A stretch of 64,000 bases of DNA, taken from assembly GCA_002917075.1 (NCBI GenBank), contig NTMA01000040.1, positions 248,001 through 312,000 of the forward strand, read 5' to 3'. The stretch comes from Hawksworthiomyces lignivorus (taxonomy: Eukaryota > Ascomycota > Sordariomycetes > Ophiostomatales > Ophiostomataceae). Position numbers and translations under genes: made by a program. The notes below the pieces were generated by a model that was not told where the DNA came from, ran no database searches, and worked only from the letters and a program-made list of their open reading frames with translations. Below are positions 10,886 to 22,704 of this stretch, piece after piece (position 1 is the stretch's first letter; the number at the start of each line of letters is the position of its first letter).

Positions 10886-13231
10886 TCACATGGCTGGGTA
10901 TGCGCTGCCCGGAATCATGCCACTCCCGCCTCCGCCCATGTTGCTCCCTCCTCCAGGACCGCCAGGTAGCCGTCGGCCAGTTGGTAGTGAAAAGTCTGGG
11001 TTGCTGTTTAATAGTGCCTCGTTGGGATCGCGCACCGGTCGCCGGGGAATAAGCTGGCCAGGTGCCATCCCGGGGGCACCACCGTAGCCAGGCATTAACG
11101 CAGGTGGCGGTGGGTTCCAGCGGGGGTTGATACCGCGCTGGGAGATTGATGTAAATGTCGATCTCTCTGATTCGGCAGGGCTACGTGAGCCTTGGGGGAC
11201 ATCTTCATAAGAGGTACCTGACGGGACCGTCAGAGCTGGCAGTGAGTGTTCCTGTGTGAATTGCTGATGTGTTGGCAGAGTGTTGTTGCTGTTATTCTGT
11301 GACTCTGCAAAGCGAGGGTCCACATCTTCAATATATGCCTCGGATGTCGTGGGTCGACGATCGTCAGCACTCCCAGCTCCTCCGAGTTCAGCTACTCCCG
11401 GTGCCGGAGGCCTGGACGCCTCACCCTGCGTATGCCATGCAGACCGGACAGGCACATATTGGCCACTTCACGAAATTAGCAAAACAAAGCTGATATCTGA
11501 CACTCTAAAAGACTATTGTGGGCTTACTCTTGTGTCTCGTTTTTATGCTCAGCAGCAGCACTAGATGTCCGTCCTTGCTGGAGGCCAACCATGCCAGCAA
11601 TATCTTCGTCTGCTTCACCAAATCGGCCATGTTGTTGTGGCTGCGGAAGGCGTGCCGTAGTTGCATCCATCTCAATTGGAGGGCCATCCATGTTCGGCAA
11701 TGGTGGCGGGGATTCAGCACGTGGTAGTTCGTCGGATACTACTCGGTCAGGGCGATATGAATCATATCCTTCGCCGTCTCCCGGACCAATGTCCCCTGGT
11801 AAGTTCGGACCAGAACCATTTGCATAATAACCATCCGGCCCAGGCTGCGGACCAGGAGACGGACCCCGCATGCCGCCGCCATATGGGCCAGGCTGGTCAT
11901 ATCGATAACCTGGAGGTGGCGTCCGTCCACGTCCGGGTCCGGGATATCCTCCTCGTCCCCCATAACCTCTTCCCCGGCCATTCGGCGGCGGTGTTGGGCC
12001 ACCATATCCACCACGTCCTAGTGGTGGTCCATAGCCGCCACGACCCGGTGGTGGGCCATAACCCCCACGGCCTGGTGGTCCGCCTCCTCGACCACCTCTG
12101 TAACCGGGTCCTCTGTTGTTTCCTCTCTGTGGAGACATGTTGTTCATTCGGTCAAATGATGGCCCTCTTCGTACGCCATAACCGTCGGGGGGTGGTGGGC
12201 TCATAGAGTTGCCATAAGGCAGCGGGTTACCGTAGGGATCACGTTGAACAGACGGCGGACGGTTGGGGCGTTGCGGTGGCATGGAGTTGGCGGCACCTGA
12301 CATCATCATTGCCTCTTGGTTGCGCGGCGGCGATTGTTGTGAGTAGCGATTTGCCATCTGCTGGGTTTGCGAGGTCAGAGGAATCTGCTCGTCACTGCTC
12401 CCATCGTCTTTCTTCTCGAACGAGTCACCGTTGCTGCTCGGGCCGCTAAGATGGGGGAGCGTGGGCTGTCTTGGAACTGGAGCTTGGGGGACAGCGACTA
12501 TGCTGGATCTGTCAGCGGCGATGGCGGCAGACTCTTGAGCCTGGCGGTTGTAGAAGTTTTCGCCGCTCATCTCTGCGTTCGCATCGATGCGGCGCTGCCG
12601 CGATTTGCGGCTGACGAGCGTGCGCCGCATAGCACAGGAGATAATGCTACTCAGCCCAACCAAGCACGCTGCTGCGAGGACAATAAAGGAGCCCCATGCC
12701 ATATGCGGGACGAAAAGTAGCACGTCAATAAGGAAGGCGAGCAGAGTAGCTAGGAAGGTGAAGATACTAATGATGAAGACAAAGAGAAGATAACGAACGG
12801 AATGCGAAGCGGAGTGGAAATGCGCTGCAAAGGCCAAGATGAGCATGATCAGAGTCAGTAGGGCCGCAATAGGGTGAAGGACTAGAATGGTGGAGAGAGT
12901 GGTGCGTGTCGATGTCGGGAGATCGAAGGTGGCAGAATCGCCAGCGCTAAATAGAGATGCTATAAACGCAAGACGGTTAGAAGCACAGCTAGGGAAAACA
13001 AGGACGCTTCCAAGGTCAAAATGGTACAGTCGTCGACATACATGTATCATATCCAAGCTCGATATTAGAACAGGACCCATCAGGCTTGCAAAAACCGAAT
13101 ACACCGAAGTTGATGCCTTGAAATGAACCGAGAGGGATGCCTTTGATCAAGGGGGTAGATAACACGGAGAGAAGGAGGAGGGCAAAGGCGGCGAAGAGCA
13201 TCACCGCCAACGGCGTCGCTGGTCGAAGCAT
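10886..13231 (-). CDS. palI: pH-response regulator PalI/RIM9
   Basis: Four-span plasma-membrane protein of the SUR7/PalI family, which assists the ambient-pH receptor PalH/Rim21 upstream of PacC/Rim101. Exons 13231-13042, 12959-11528 and 11465-10886 are GT-AG and in phase, giving 733 residues. The N-terminus MLRPATPLAVMLFAAFALLL is a signal-anchor. The first loop contains GVFGFCKPDGSCSNIELGYDT. Three further hydrophobic segments lie at about residues 85-175, followed by the basic CAMRRTLVSRKSRQRR and MSGENFYNRQ landmarks. The long cytoplasmic tail is disordered, with an Arg-Gly-Gly/Pro-Gly-Tyr-rich stretch at about 370-460 and the conserved GQYVPVRSAW segment right after the last intron. The family call is strong. 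The Gly/Arg repeats are longer than is needed for the membrane role. Confidence 0.95.
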
Positions 13232-16200
13232 GGTGGCGGTTCAAAGTTTGGTAGGACGATGCCTGGGAAAGTAGAAAAACGAGCGGTAAAGGAGACGTGG
13301 GAAGATGCGAGAGCAGCTCCGTAAAGGGCGGCGCGAAGCGCAACGGATGAAGATCGATCCCCGGTCCCCCCCAAGCAGCTAGATTGACGGCTCTTCTTTT
13401 CGTTATACTGTGTTCGATTTTATCGTCTCAGCCGTCGGCGAATACCAATTGGACGACTTGGCCTTGGCGACAGCATTGGCGAGTTGAATGCCGTTAAAAA
13501 AGATGAAGAAAGGTGAGGACTAGAAACACCGGCCTTGCTTTGTAGATCCAGTACAGTAGGCCGGGTTCTAAATAATAGTAAAATAATCAAAGGCTGACTT
13601 GTACGACTAGCTGTTGTATTCGAATAGGTATCGAGATGTCCAAGATAAGGGAAGGCGACAGAAATCAGACAGAAAATTATAATAGATTTCCGTGTCGATG
13701 CGCGAAACAGGAAGACAAAAAAAGAGGGTTGTAGTCGAACGAAAGCGAAGGAAAAAGCAAACTGAACCGCGATAAAGACTGAGCGAAACAAGGCACTCGG
13801 CTCGAAAAGAAGGGAATGGTCTTAGGAGAAAGACAGAAAGTCGACTAATGCGAGAAGATAACGAAGTGTGGTTCAGCGATACAATCACTTTGCAGACTTC
13901 ATTCCTGGGGGAGTGTGTGAATACTGAGATTCTTGATTCAGTAGCAGCCGCAAAGTGCGACGCCACGATTGAGGCAGCTGAGCATTTGGCGAATTGACCA
14001 GGAAGAAAAGGTGGCGGTCGACCAAGGAGGGAGAGATGCAGAGCGTGGATAGGATGTTGATTCGCAGTGTCGAGGCGAAGAAAGTGAGAAAGAAAGAGAA
14101 TGCGAATAAAGGGGGTGAAGAGGCGGAGAAAGGCGACGTCCTCTTGGGGGTGAGAAGGGGTGGGTGTTGGAGAGGATAGAGAGAATAGGAAGGAGACTGG
14201 GTGCCAAATTAGTTAGTTACGGAGGTAGTTACTTACATGCATGCAAGCTGTATGCGTTGCATACATAGTGTACTCCGTACGATACGTCGTATATTGCGAC
14301 TTAGGGGGAATTGGCAGGTGCAAAGGGATAGTACCCCGGGGGGAGAAGAAGGAAAGAGCTTAAAGGAGTACTTCCAACTTGTCTGGTGTGACTATGGTAC
14401 CCTAAAGTATCCGCCAAGCCTTTTTATGTCGTTGCCTGTATCTGTTCCTTCTTTTGATCCTCCGTATTTACAATGTATTCGTAGGTACGCCCGAATTTAG
14501 CGTGCGACCAGTACGAGAAGAGAGTAGTGCTAAAATGTTAAATAGGATTTTGGCGGGTACTCTCTAGGTGTCTAGGTAGGGGTAGGCTGTGCCTGGCTAA
14601 CAAACCACGCCGCGCTGGGCGGTGTCGTCTTAGTCCACTGATAACTTGCCACAAGAAAAAGAACAATGCTAGTGGTCTGGCATCATTTCTCCTGGTTGGT
14701 GGGCTTCTCGCTTGCCTGATGTTGCGTGGAACCATTATTGGTTCTGGGTCTCTTAGTCTAGTTGATTGTCCAGCACGCCTTTGTAAGATTGGCAGGTGCA
14801 CAATGGCGGTGCCTCCCCTCTTGACGTAATCGACGCTCCTTCAACGCGTCTGCCAGTGGACCACAGCTGTGGAAACGAGGCTGAGCTCATTCTGAAAAGT
14901 CATTGCAGCCAGCTACACCAACCATGTCTCCCGAAGCGAGGCAAAGAGTGTGCGAATCATGAATTTCCTACGGAGTACTGTCCGTATTTTCTGCCAACAG
15001 TACTGTATCTCTCACTCGTTCATACTGTAATAAATGTGTTGCTCTGAATCGAACAAGTACAATTACTCCCCCCACCATTAGTCGCCGCACCTACTTTGTC
15101 AGCAATTTCGCCGATTTTCTCTATTCCTTTCGGCACCCGCTTCAATCCAGCCGCAAGAGGAAGAAGACGATATGAGGCGTCTTGGAAAAAGACGGTGCTT
15201 CACGTTAGGCTGTACGGGAAACAGGTTGATTTCCCCTTGTATATTACCTATATAGCTGCACAGAAAACATGCATTGCAGGCGGTCGTACCCATGCAAGGC
15301 TAAAGCAAACCATTAGTTAAGAATCTAATTCTAGTATCTTATCTAAAGGTCACAATAGCCACGAAACGGACGAAATATATGGAAGAGCTCCACAAGGAGA
15401 GCGAAAACAAAAATTTAATAGGGGGTATGTGTATGTACTATCATTTCAAACAAACGTCGCCGGATGTTATAGCGGTTTACCAAGCCGATTCCGGCGTCCT
15501 CGCTAGGCTTAGTTGGACTTCTGTGTTCGGGAGTATTAGAGAGTAATGCTGGACACTCCAATATATAATTTGTCTGCATCATCATACACGCGTTTGTTAT
15601 GAAGAGAAGTGGTTCAGTGCCTGTAAAATTGGCACAGGAATAATACGTTGATTGTTGATTTTTGCAATTCACTGGTACATAGTTAAAAAGGGTTATCAGA
15701 AGAGGAAACAGGGGAGAAGGTGGTAATCACCGCGATGAACCTAGTTCGCGCATTTATGGAGTACAAAAGAAAGTATTGTGTGCGCATTCGGTCGCTTCTT
15801 TGCTATGCTCTTCATGAGATAGCTCGCTAATGTCGCATCGTACTTCCTAGCCTACCCTGAATAAGATTGCGATAACACATATGCAGACCGCGTGCTGTGA
15901 GTCTGACATGCCCACTCCTAACCACATTTGTCCCAGCCTAGACTAGCTGGGGTCCTTTTGCTACTAGTTAGTATGTATATCGTAGTTGACCAGGACAACA
16001 AAAACATGATTTCTTGGAGATGAACAAGATCTTTTCTTGTCGCGAGGCATTGGATTCGGCTGCTGATATTTACCTATCATTATTGACACGCGCACACAAT
16101 ATTATTTGTCTACAGTAGGAATACCACAGAGTTGTGAGATGGCATCGAATTTGCTGTTTTGCTTTCCTTAGTATTAGTAGAAAGCGAAAGGAGAGTTTGG

Positions 16201-16488
16201 TACTGCAAAACGCAGCGTCCCTGATCGCCTCTCTCTAGCGATTGTTTCACTGGTGCCTTTGTATTTCAGTTGGTCTACCTTGACACAATCCTGGGCCAAT
16301 TTCACTCCTAAACCTGGCAGCAGGGTTACCCCAACAAGTGCACAGTGTAATTCCTGGTCGAGGTATCAGGCATATCGGCTGGAAAGACAGCCTGGCGCTA
16401 TACCTCGCACTCGTAGTTCAATGTTGCGGTTGCAAGATGTGCTCTATCAGTTTTTTTGCGTGGCATTTCCAGCCCCTCTACAGGGCCA
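13232..16488. other. Gene-poor region between palI and the MULE
   Basis: About 3.3 kb with no convincing gene. The first kilobase upstream of palI is its likely promoter/5' leader, with purine-rich runs on the + strand. Two copies of the TACGGAGTA motif occur (14271-14279 in reverse, 14969-14977 forward). Short ORFs are isolated and featureless. Confidence 0.5.
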
Positions 16489-16496
16489 TATCTGAC
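16489..16496. repeat. 8-bp target-site duplication, left
   Basis: TATCTGAC lies immediately outside the left inverted repeat and is repeated exactly at 19146-19153. Eight bases fits Mutator-like elements, which make about 8-11-bp duplications. Confidence 0.85.
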
Positions 16497-16626
16497 GGCG
16501 CCCACTAGATACACAGGCCTGTGTGTATAGACAAATTATGTAAGCCTGTGAGCGTTACGTAATCAGCCAAAGCCCCTATAAGCCCTGGGCCATATTCGAA
16601 TTTAGAAGCATCACGAATATCATCAC
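16497..16626 (+). repeat. MULE left terminal inverted repeat (130 bp)
   Basis: Reading 16497-16626 forward and 19016-19145 as reverse complement gives the same 130 bases with no mismatch. The next base differs (C versus T). Confidence 0.95.
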
Positions 16627-16639
16627 CAACAACCTCAAA

Positions 16640-18935
16640 ATGGCCTCCCTTCCTCCCTCCCTGCCTTCCGACCTACCTCCTGACCTACCTCCCGACCTAC
16701 CTCCCGACCTACCTCCCGAAGCCGTATACGAATCACGTGAAGTCCTCCTTCAGTCAATTAATCAGTGGGCAGCGCCTCGCGGTTGCGCCTTCGTTATTAG
16801 TCGGTCAAATAAGGAAGGTTCTGGCAGATTTACATGTTTCTGTGCCTGTGATCGATTTGGTCCACCTTCAGACTCGACGAAAGTACGACTAAGGCGTACT
16901 ACAATTAGGAAGACTGGTTGTTTATACTTTGTTTTGGTTAAAGAATTTGTAGACGGCAATTGGGTTTTGAAACACCGGTCTGGTCGACAGTATTCTGAAC
17001 ATAACCATGATCTTAGTACAGATCCTTCGGCTCATTCTACCCATCGTGTTGTCTCAGACTCTGAAAGGGATTTAATTTCAAGTGGTGTTAATGGAGGATT
17101 GATACCAAAAGAGATTCAGTCGTTTCTTCGAATTAATCATCAGTCTTTAATTACTCGATATGATATTTATAACCGAATTGTTGAAGTGAGACGACAAAGC
17201 TATCAAGGCCGTAGTCTTATACATGTGTTTGTTACTGGTCTTCAGGATGATGGTTTTTGGAGTCGTCTTGAAGTTGATTCAAATAATCGTATTATAGTTG
17301 TTTTTTTTATTTATCGTGATTTAGTAGAGTATCTTCAAGTTTATCTAGATATATTATTATTGAATTGTATATATAAGACCAATATATATCGTATGTCATT
17401 ACTTAAAGTAATTGGTGTAGATGTTTGTCAATGGTCTTTTTGTGTTGCTTTTGCATTTTTATCTAATGAGACTGAGACTGACTATCTTTGGACATTAACA
17501 CAGTTAAAGGAAATGTGTACCGTTCACGATATTAAGCTTCTATCGGTGATCTTAATTGACTGTTGTTTAATATGTATAAACGTAGTTGAAACAATCTTTT
17601 CATCTTTAGTTATATCTTCTTTATATTTGGCATACAAATATGGCAATTCTACGATATTGTCGACTTGCTTTTAACAACGAAGAAGATTGAAAGGCTTTCT
17701 ATTCATATTGGCATCAAATTATTCGGTCACCAAATAAAGAAGTTTACAACCAACGTGTAACGGATTTTCGAACAAAGTATGGATCACGACAGTCTGTCGA
17801 GCTTGAATATATCTTTAATATTTGGTTGGATCCATATAAAAAGAAGTTGGTAAAAGTATGAGTTAATTAACATACTCATTTTGGTAATGTTGTTACATCA
17901 CGAGTGGAAGGAATTCATGTTCTTATAAAAAGCTATTTACAATCTTCCCAAAAGGATCTCTTTGATGTTTGACAGACCATTAAACGTGCGTTAACTAACC
18001 AGATATCTGAACTAAGATTTACACAAACTGAACAACAAATACGATTGTCAATCGAATTATCTGGAGAACTATATAATGTTGTACGTGGTTGGGTTTCTCA
18101 AGAAGTTTTACGGAAGATAGACGAGTAAAAAAAATGGATTCAACAAAAAGAGGTTAAAGGAGAGCCTTTTCGTCCTTGCTTTGGATCTTTCTCGACTTCT
18201 TTGGGCTTTCTTTGTGTACATACAGTTCGAGAAAAAATCAAAAACAATCAAGCACTTTTGTTGTCAGACTTCCATACTCATTGGCATCTTCGTCGTAATA
18301 ATACAGAGCCTTGTCTTGTTTTACTAGAGCCACGGCAACGAATCAGAGCTCTCCCGGTATCACGAATACCACAGTCGAGTACAAGACGAGAGGCAAGTGC
18401 CTTTGAGACAGTGGCAGTAGTCGTAACTACTCGGTCAAAAAAAGCTCCACCCAAGTGTTCTACATGTGGTACCGTTGGTCATACAAGAACATCAAAGAAG
18501 TGTCCGTTGAAAGCAACAGGGACGACGGCAGGGACGGCGGTAGGGACGACGACGTTATCTACTGTAGCACAAACAGTTACATCAGTTATAGTTGTTATTA
18601 CAGCTGTTGAGGCAGAGGCAGCGGCTCGTGCAACAATTGAGCCTATTACTGATACAATACCAATATCGGCGTTGGCCCAGTTAGAGGCCCAGTCAGAGGC
18701 CCAGGCAGAGGCCCAGGCAGAGGCAGAGACAGAGGCAGAGACAGAGGCAGAGGCACGGCCACGACGACGACGTACACGGGCGGCCCGTACGCCACGTATA
18801 CGGAGCAGACTTACACGGGCCGCGCGGGCCGTTGTCGCAGAGGCTCTAGCGGAGGTTCAAGTAGGACTGGCACGTGCAGAGTTAATAGAAGCAAGGTTAC
18901 AGGCAATTCAGTCGACATGGCGACCACCAAATTAG
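16640..18935 (+). pseudogene. MULE transposase, inactivated
   Basis: The frame starts at ATG 16640, 14 bp inside the left TIR, with a DLPP repeat from a 12-bp tandem unit (16670-16717). A FAR1-like DNA-binding region follows, with CACDRFGP, RRTTIRKTGCLY and HNHDLS landmarks. The MULE core is damaged. The position where the family has its first catalytic Asp (D-C/A-T-Y-K-T-N) reads LLLNCIYKTN, an Asp-to-Asn change at 17363-17365. A frameshift lies at about 17600-17640. The same protein continues in another frame with five in-frame stops (17688, 17859, 17868, 17970, 18126), at least three at expected Trp codons. A zinc knuckle, CSTCGTVGHTRTSKKC, lies near 18457-18505, and Glu/Ala/Arg-rich repeats end the frame at 18935. 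Most inferred lesions are C-to-T or G-to-A, as RIP makes. It cannot encode active transposase. Confidence 0.9.
16670..16717 (+). repeat. 12-bp tandem repeat, four units
   Basis: Four units of GACCTACCTCCY in frame near the start of the transposase, encoding repeated Asp-Leu-Pro-Pro. Confidence 0.9.
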
Positions 18936-19015
18936 GGCATTAAGACGGAACAGAGTTTGTATGGTAATTTGTAGTAATTTTTGTTGTTTCTGAATGCTTT
19001 TAGTACAGCCTTTTA

Positions 19016-19145
19016 GTGATGATATTCGTGATGCTTCTAAATTCGAATATGGCCCAGGGCTTATAGGGGCTTTGGCTGATTACGTAACGCTCACAGGCTT
19101 ACATAATTTGTCTATACACACAGGCCTGTGTATCTAGTGGGCGCC
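19016..19145 (-). repeat. MULE right terminal inverted repeat (130 bp)
   Basis: Exact inverted copy of 16497-16626. Confidence 0.95.
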
Positions 19146-19153
19146 TATCTGAC
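19146..19153. repeat. 8-bp target-site duplication, right
   Basis: TATCTGAC, identical to 16489-16496, directly outside the right TIR. Confidence 0.85.
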
Positions 19154-20473
19154 GACCACATTGGATAATGTCAACGTACGCGCATGGACAGCTCAATAGA
19201 CTCGCGTCGGAAAAAGCGTGCTTACACCGAAGTATCTAAAAGAAAAGGCAGTCCAATGATTATCAGACCAGGTTTACAAGGCCGATCACCATGTGGACGA
19301 GGCAACTATTGTTGACCTCCTGTACGATTTGTTTCTGTTTCCTTCCTCGTCTCCTTTTGTGCGTGTGCTTCTCTTTTTGAGCGAGCTTCCTTCATCTAAA
19401 ACACTTCAAAAACGGGTACCCCACCCGCTACTCCTTCTACCTCCGTTCGTTAATGCTAATTCCCTCCCCGGAATCCCTTTTTGCGAGGCCTAGCCCCGTT
19501 CCCTTCCCATTTCTAACCCAGATTGCATGAACGCGCGTTGAGCTGACATATCAAAGGAAACGATGTACCGCTCGTTTGTGTCGCAGGAATTTCTCACCCA
19601 TCCCGCGTCAAAGACCGCAGCAGAGAGACATGAGGCTTCGCACGTCGGTCGTCTAGGATGCTATGCCATTCTTTTCCTCCAGTCAACCTGCCACTCGCCG
19701 ATTTGTTTGGCTGACTTTACGCTCTTGCACGATAAAGTTACAGTTTCCCGCGGAGAACGAAACAGGCAGCTTTTTGGTTGGTCGCATTATTTTTTAACCT
19801 CAGACACAGGCGTCCCTCACAGCCCCGTTTAATAGCATCCAATCGCACAGATGCTTTCATTAGCAGCGTTCACGCTACTTCGCACTGGTTAGACTAGAAA
19901 ATAAATCGATGGCAGCGAAAGAGGGGAAGCCCTTGAGGCTCTTATGTGCGATCTTCAATACTACTATTGCTCAGTTCCCGAAATGGAACCTGCCGTACCG
20001 TTCGTCCAATGCTCATGCAGACTACCGCTACTGAGAGACCCACACGCTGAAAGTTGGGTATTCGGTGATTCAGCCGTACATTGTCGACATTGTCGACAGC
20101 ACTGAAGACGGTTGCTTCTACATAGCTACATAAAGCGATAAATAGCGGTTATCAAACCATCGCAACAAGCAGAGAATATCGGAGAACTTGGATTCTAAGT
20201 AAGGGCATATGCTGCCAAGGGGTTCAAATTAACTGAGTTGCAGTCCGTAGGCTTCCTGTATGTTGACTTCAAGCTCGAGCAGCCGCTAGTTATACCCTTT
20301 GTTGATGTTCCGTTCTCAGTATGTAAGGACGTATTTTAAAGTGGCCCCGGGTTCATGTTAATGCCTTCATCTAACCGAAGGTGTAACACAAAACAGAAGA
20401 ACGCTGCACTCTTTCTACGCCCTGTGTGCGCTTCGTCTGTATCTGGTCCTACCATGCTCTTAATGAAGCAGGA
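19154..20473. other. Intergenic region right of the MULE
   Basis: About 1.3 kb with only short unsupported ORFs. It contains a small direct repeat, ACATTGTCG, around 20081-20100. No gene or RNA recognised. Confidence 0.5.
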
Positions 20474-22704
20474 TCAACCAGTATTCTTTTGGCAGATCTT
20501 TATAAATTCGTGTAGCGGTGTAGAAGAGACATGACCGATCTCTCGAAGGAAAACGCAATCTTCTCCTGCTAACGAAAGTTCTATGCCTCTGCTAGCAAGC
20601 CATCCAAGTTCATCTAGGTGCTTGTAGTAACCTGTCGGGAAGCTTTGTCCCAGTCCAGTGACACAGTCACCAGCCTCCAAACCTCGTGCCACCGGGATAC
20701 GGCGCGGAGGAGCGCTGGCGCAGAACGTGGCAACAAGAACATGTGCCGGGCCGAGACGATCATGGCGTGCAGAGCTGCAGGCAACGTAAATAGGACGCAG
20801 AGAATATCAGACGGATAAGGAATGAGTCTTACCAAGTATCAAATTTTGAAGATTTAGAAGCGAGGCACCTTGTATGGGAAACGTTTCAGGCCCTAGCCAG
20901 TCCTCATCCAGTAATATGTTGGCAAGATACGACTGGGATATTTGCCTTGATGGGTCAGGTACGTCCACTTTGTCGCAGGCGGCACGGAACTCCATCTCGT
21001 TCTTGGCATTCCACAAATCAGAGGCGCACAGCAAGTCACAGGTAACCTCGCAAGGAGCGATCACGGGTCCGGGCAAGTTGAACGTGGAGCTGTAATGCCA
21101 CGAAACCAACGCCGTCCAAGTTCCGAGTCTAAAAACATTCAGTATGAAAACGAACCTCCACCCAGCTTAAAACTCTTACCGTATACAGCTCTCTCTCCAT
21201 ATGAATTCATGCCAACTGCCAGTCGGCCTTCCAGACGGATGTCGAGTGTGGGTGAAGCCTAGTTCTCGCACAGCTGATACCAGAATCGGTAGTCGTTGTG
21301 ATTGCATTCGGCGTTGTGTCGCCGCCTCATGCATCAAAAACTGAAGTATGCTCATTTGCGTTGCTGCAATAATCGTCTGAAGAAGAATTTTGCTTATAGT
21401 CGCTGGATCTCGCTGTTTCATTAACACCTTGAGCTGCATGAATATGTATTCCTCTGCAATGTAGAAGAAGCGGCGCATAGAAAAGGTATCGTCTTGAGGT
21501 GGAGCGCGCATGGCCCCAGAGAGTATAAGTGCCAATAGCAAAGTATCTGCCGAGCTATCAAAGCTGAAGGATGGTTCGTGAATAAACGGAAAGTCGACGT
21601 ATGTCTGGGAAAAATATGCTGATACATACGCCTTTACATTTCTAGGCGTGAAGACTGTCTTTGCGGCTTCTAAACTGAACGCCTCGGTATATGATGGGTC
21701 GTGTTTTTCAAGTGCTCCATGGAGGGCATCAAGGTCCAAGCAAAGTTTGTCGAGAATGAGGTCTAATTCTTGATCGTCATCATGTCGCTCCCTAGTTATG
21801 GGAGTGGTGTCTTCCAGATACGGCTGAGTGGTACTGGGCTGTGTCAAGTCCATCAGCCATAAATCAGTTTCATGTTCATCTAGATGGTTCTGGCTCGCGT
21901 CCAAGTTGACATCCGTACTCCCAGAGCAGCTATGAAGGGCAGAAATCATGGAATCGGCGGATGGGTCAGTCAGCCTTAGTGTGAACAATGATGGCGACAT
22001 TCTTGGTGGAACTCTAGTATCAGATCCTGTCCGGTACGACGACACGTCAAATCTAATAGTGTCGGCAGCTTTTGCAAGCAGCCTGTCATAAGTGCATGTT
22101 ATTTGACGAATGGAACATCGACTACAGGGTTGTCTGGTATCACATGATACCCTCTTTGATACACAGGGATCACAGGATCGAGGTTTCTGGCCTCTTTTAG
22201 CAGGCTGAGGTCGTTCACCAGCATCTTTTCTCGGACATGAGAGTGAATGTTTGCGGCAGACATCGCTGTGTCGGCATTAGTGACCTGCCTCCTGCATCAG
22301 AAGCTGATTAACACCTACTGTCTTGAAAATGCTTTACCACAGTAAGGACAAATATGGTCGTTCTTCTTAGTATCTATGCCACTAACGTTAGAAAAATAAG
22401 CGATAGGCCATCATCATCCACTCGATTTCACTCAAGATAAGGTTCGAAAGACATGGTTAGGATCAGAGACAACAGTGGGAGAAGCCGGCCTAGAGTGTGA
22501 CAAAAGCTTTCGGGTGTGGCACAATATGATAAAATATAATATTTTATAGCTTCGAATGCCCCGTGTCTCTAGCGGCTGCAAACTTCTAATAAAGGATGCA
22601 CAAGTGATGAAAAAACTCAACTTACGGGTAGCCTCGTGACGACGCAAATGGGTAGAATGCTTGTACTTCTTAGAGCACTGGGAACATGAATACTGGGCAG
22701 GCAT
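20474..22704 (-). CDS. C2H2 + Zn2Cys6 fungal transcription factor, frameshifted near the 3' end
   Basis: Nuclear DNA-binding regulator. Exons: 22704-22626, 22373-22319, 22265-21180, 21128-20833 and from 20774. The first zinc finger starts YSCSQCSKKYKHSTHLRRH, and its last His is created by the first splice junction. The second, CPYCGKAFSRHDVCRKH, is completed across the second intron and ends in Cys (C2HC). A Zn2Cys6 cluster follows (CDPC-x6-C-x5-CSRC-x6-C). Then comes a fungal transcription-factor middle homology domain with FPFIHEPSF, LALILSGAM and HAMIVSARHMFLLPR. In the annotated frame translation ends at 20614, giving 558 residues. The expected family C-terminus (GYYKHLDELGWLA ... LHEFIKIC) is present in the next frame down to 20474. 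A one-base loss around 20640-20670 or a sequence error is therefore likely. Target genes are unknown; the family often regulates metabolism. Confidence 0.85.

Larger units (their letters stand above)
16497..19145 (+). mobile_element. Mutator-like DNA transposon (MULE), 2,649 bp
   Basis: A complete element bounded by perfect 130-bp terminal inverted repeats starting GGCGCCCACTAG, flanked by an 8-bp direct duplication TATCTGAC. It carries one degenerate transposase frame on the + strand. The transposase resembles fungal MULE/FAR1-type proteins: an N-terminal FAR1-like WRKY-GCM1-type region, a MULE core and a C-terminal CCHC zinc knuckle. The long TIRs, duplication size and transposase type agree with each other. 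Pristine ends and a dead gene suggest it was mobilised in trans after or during decay. Confidence 0.93.
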
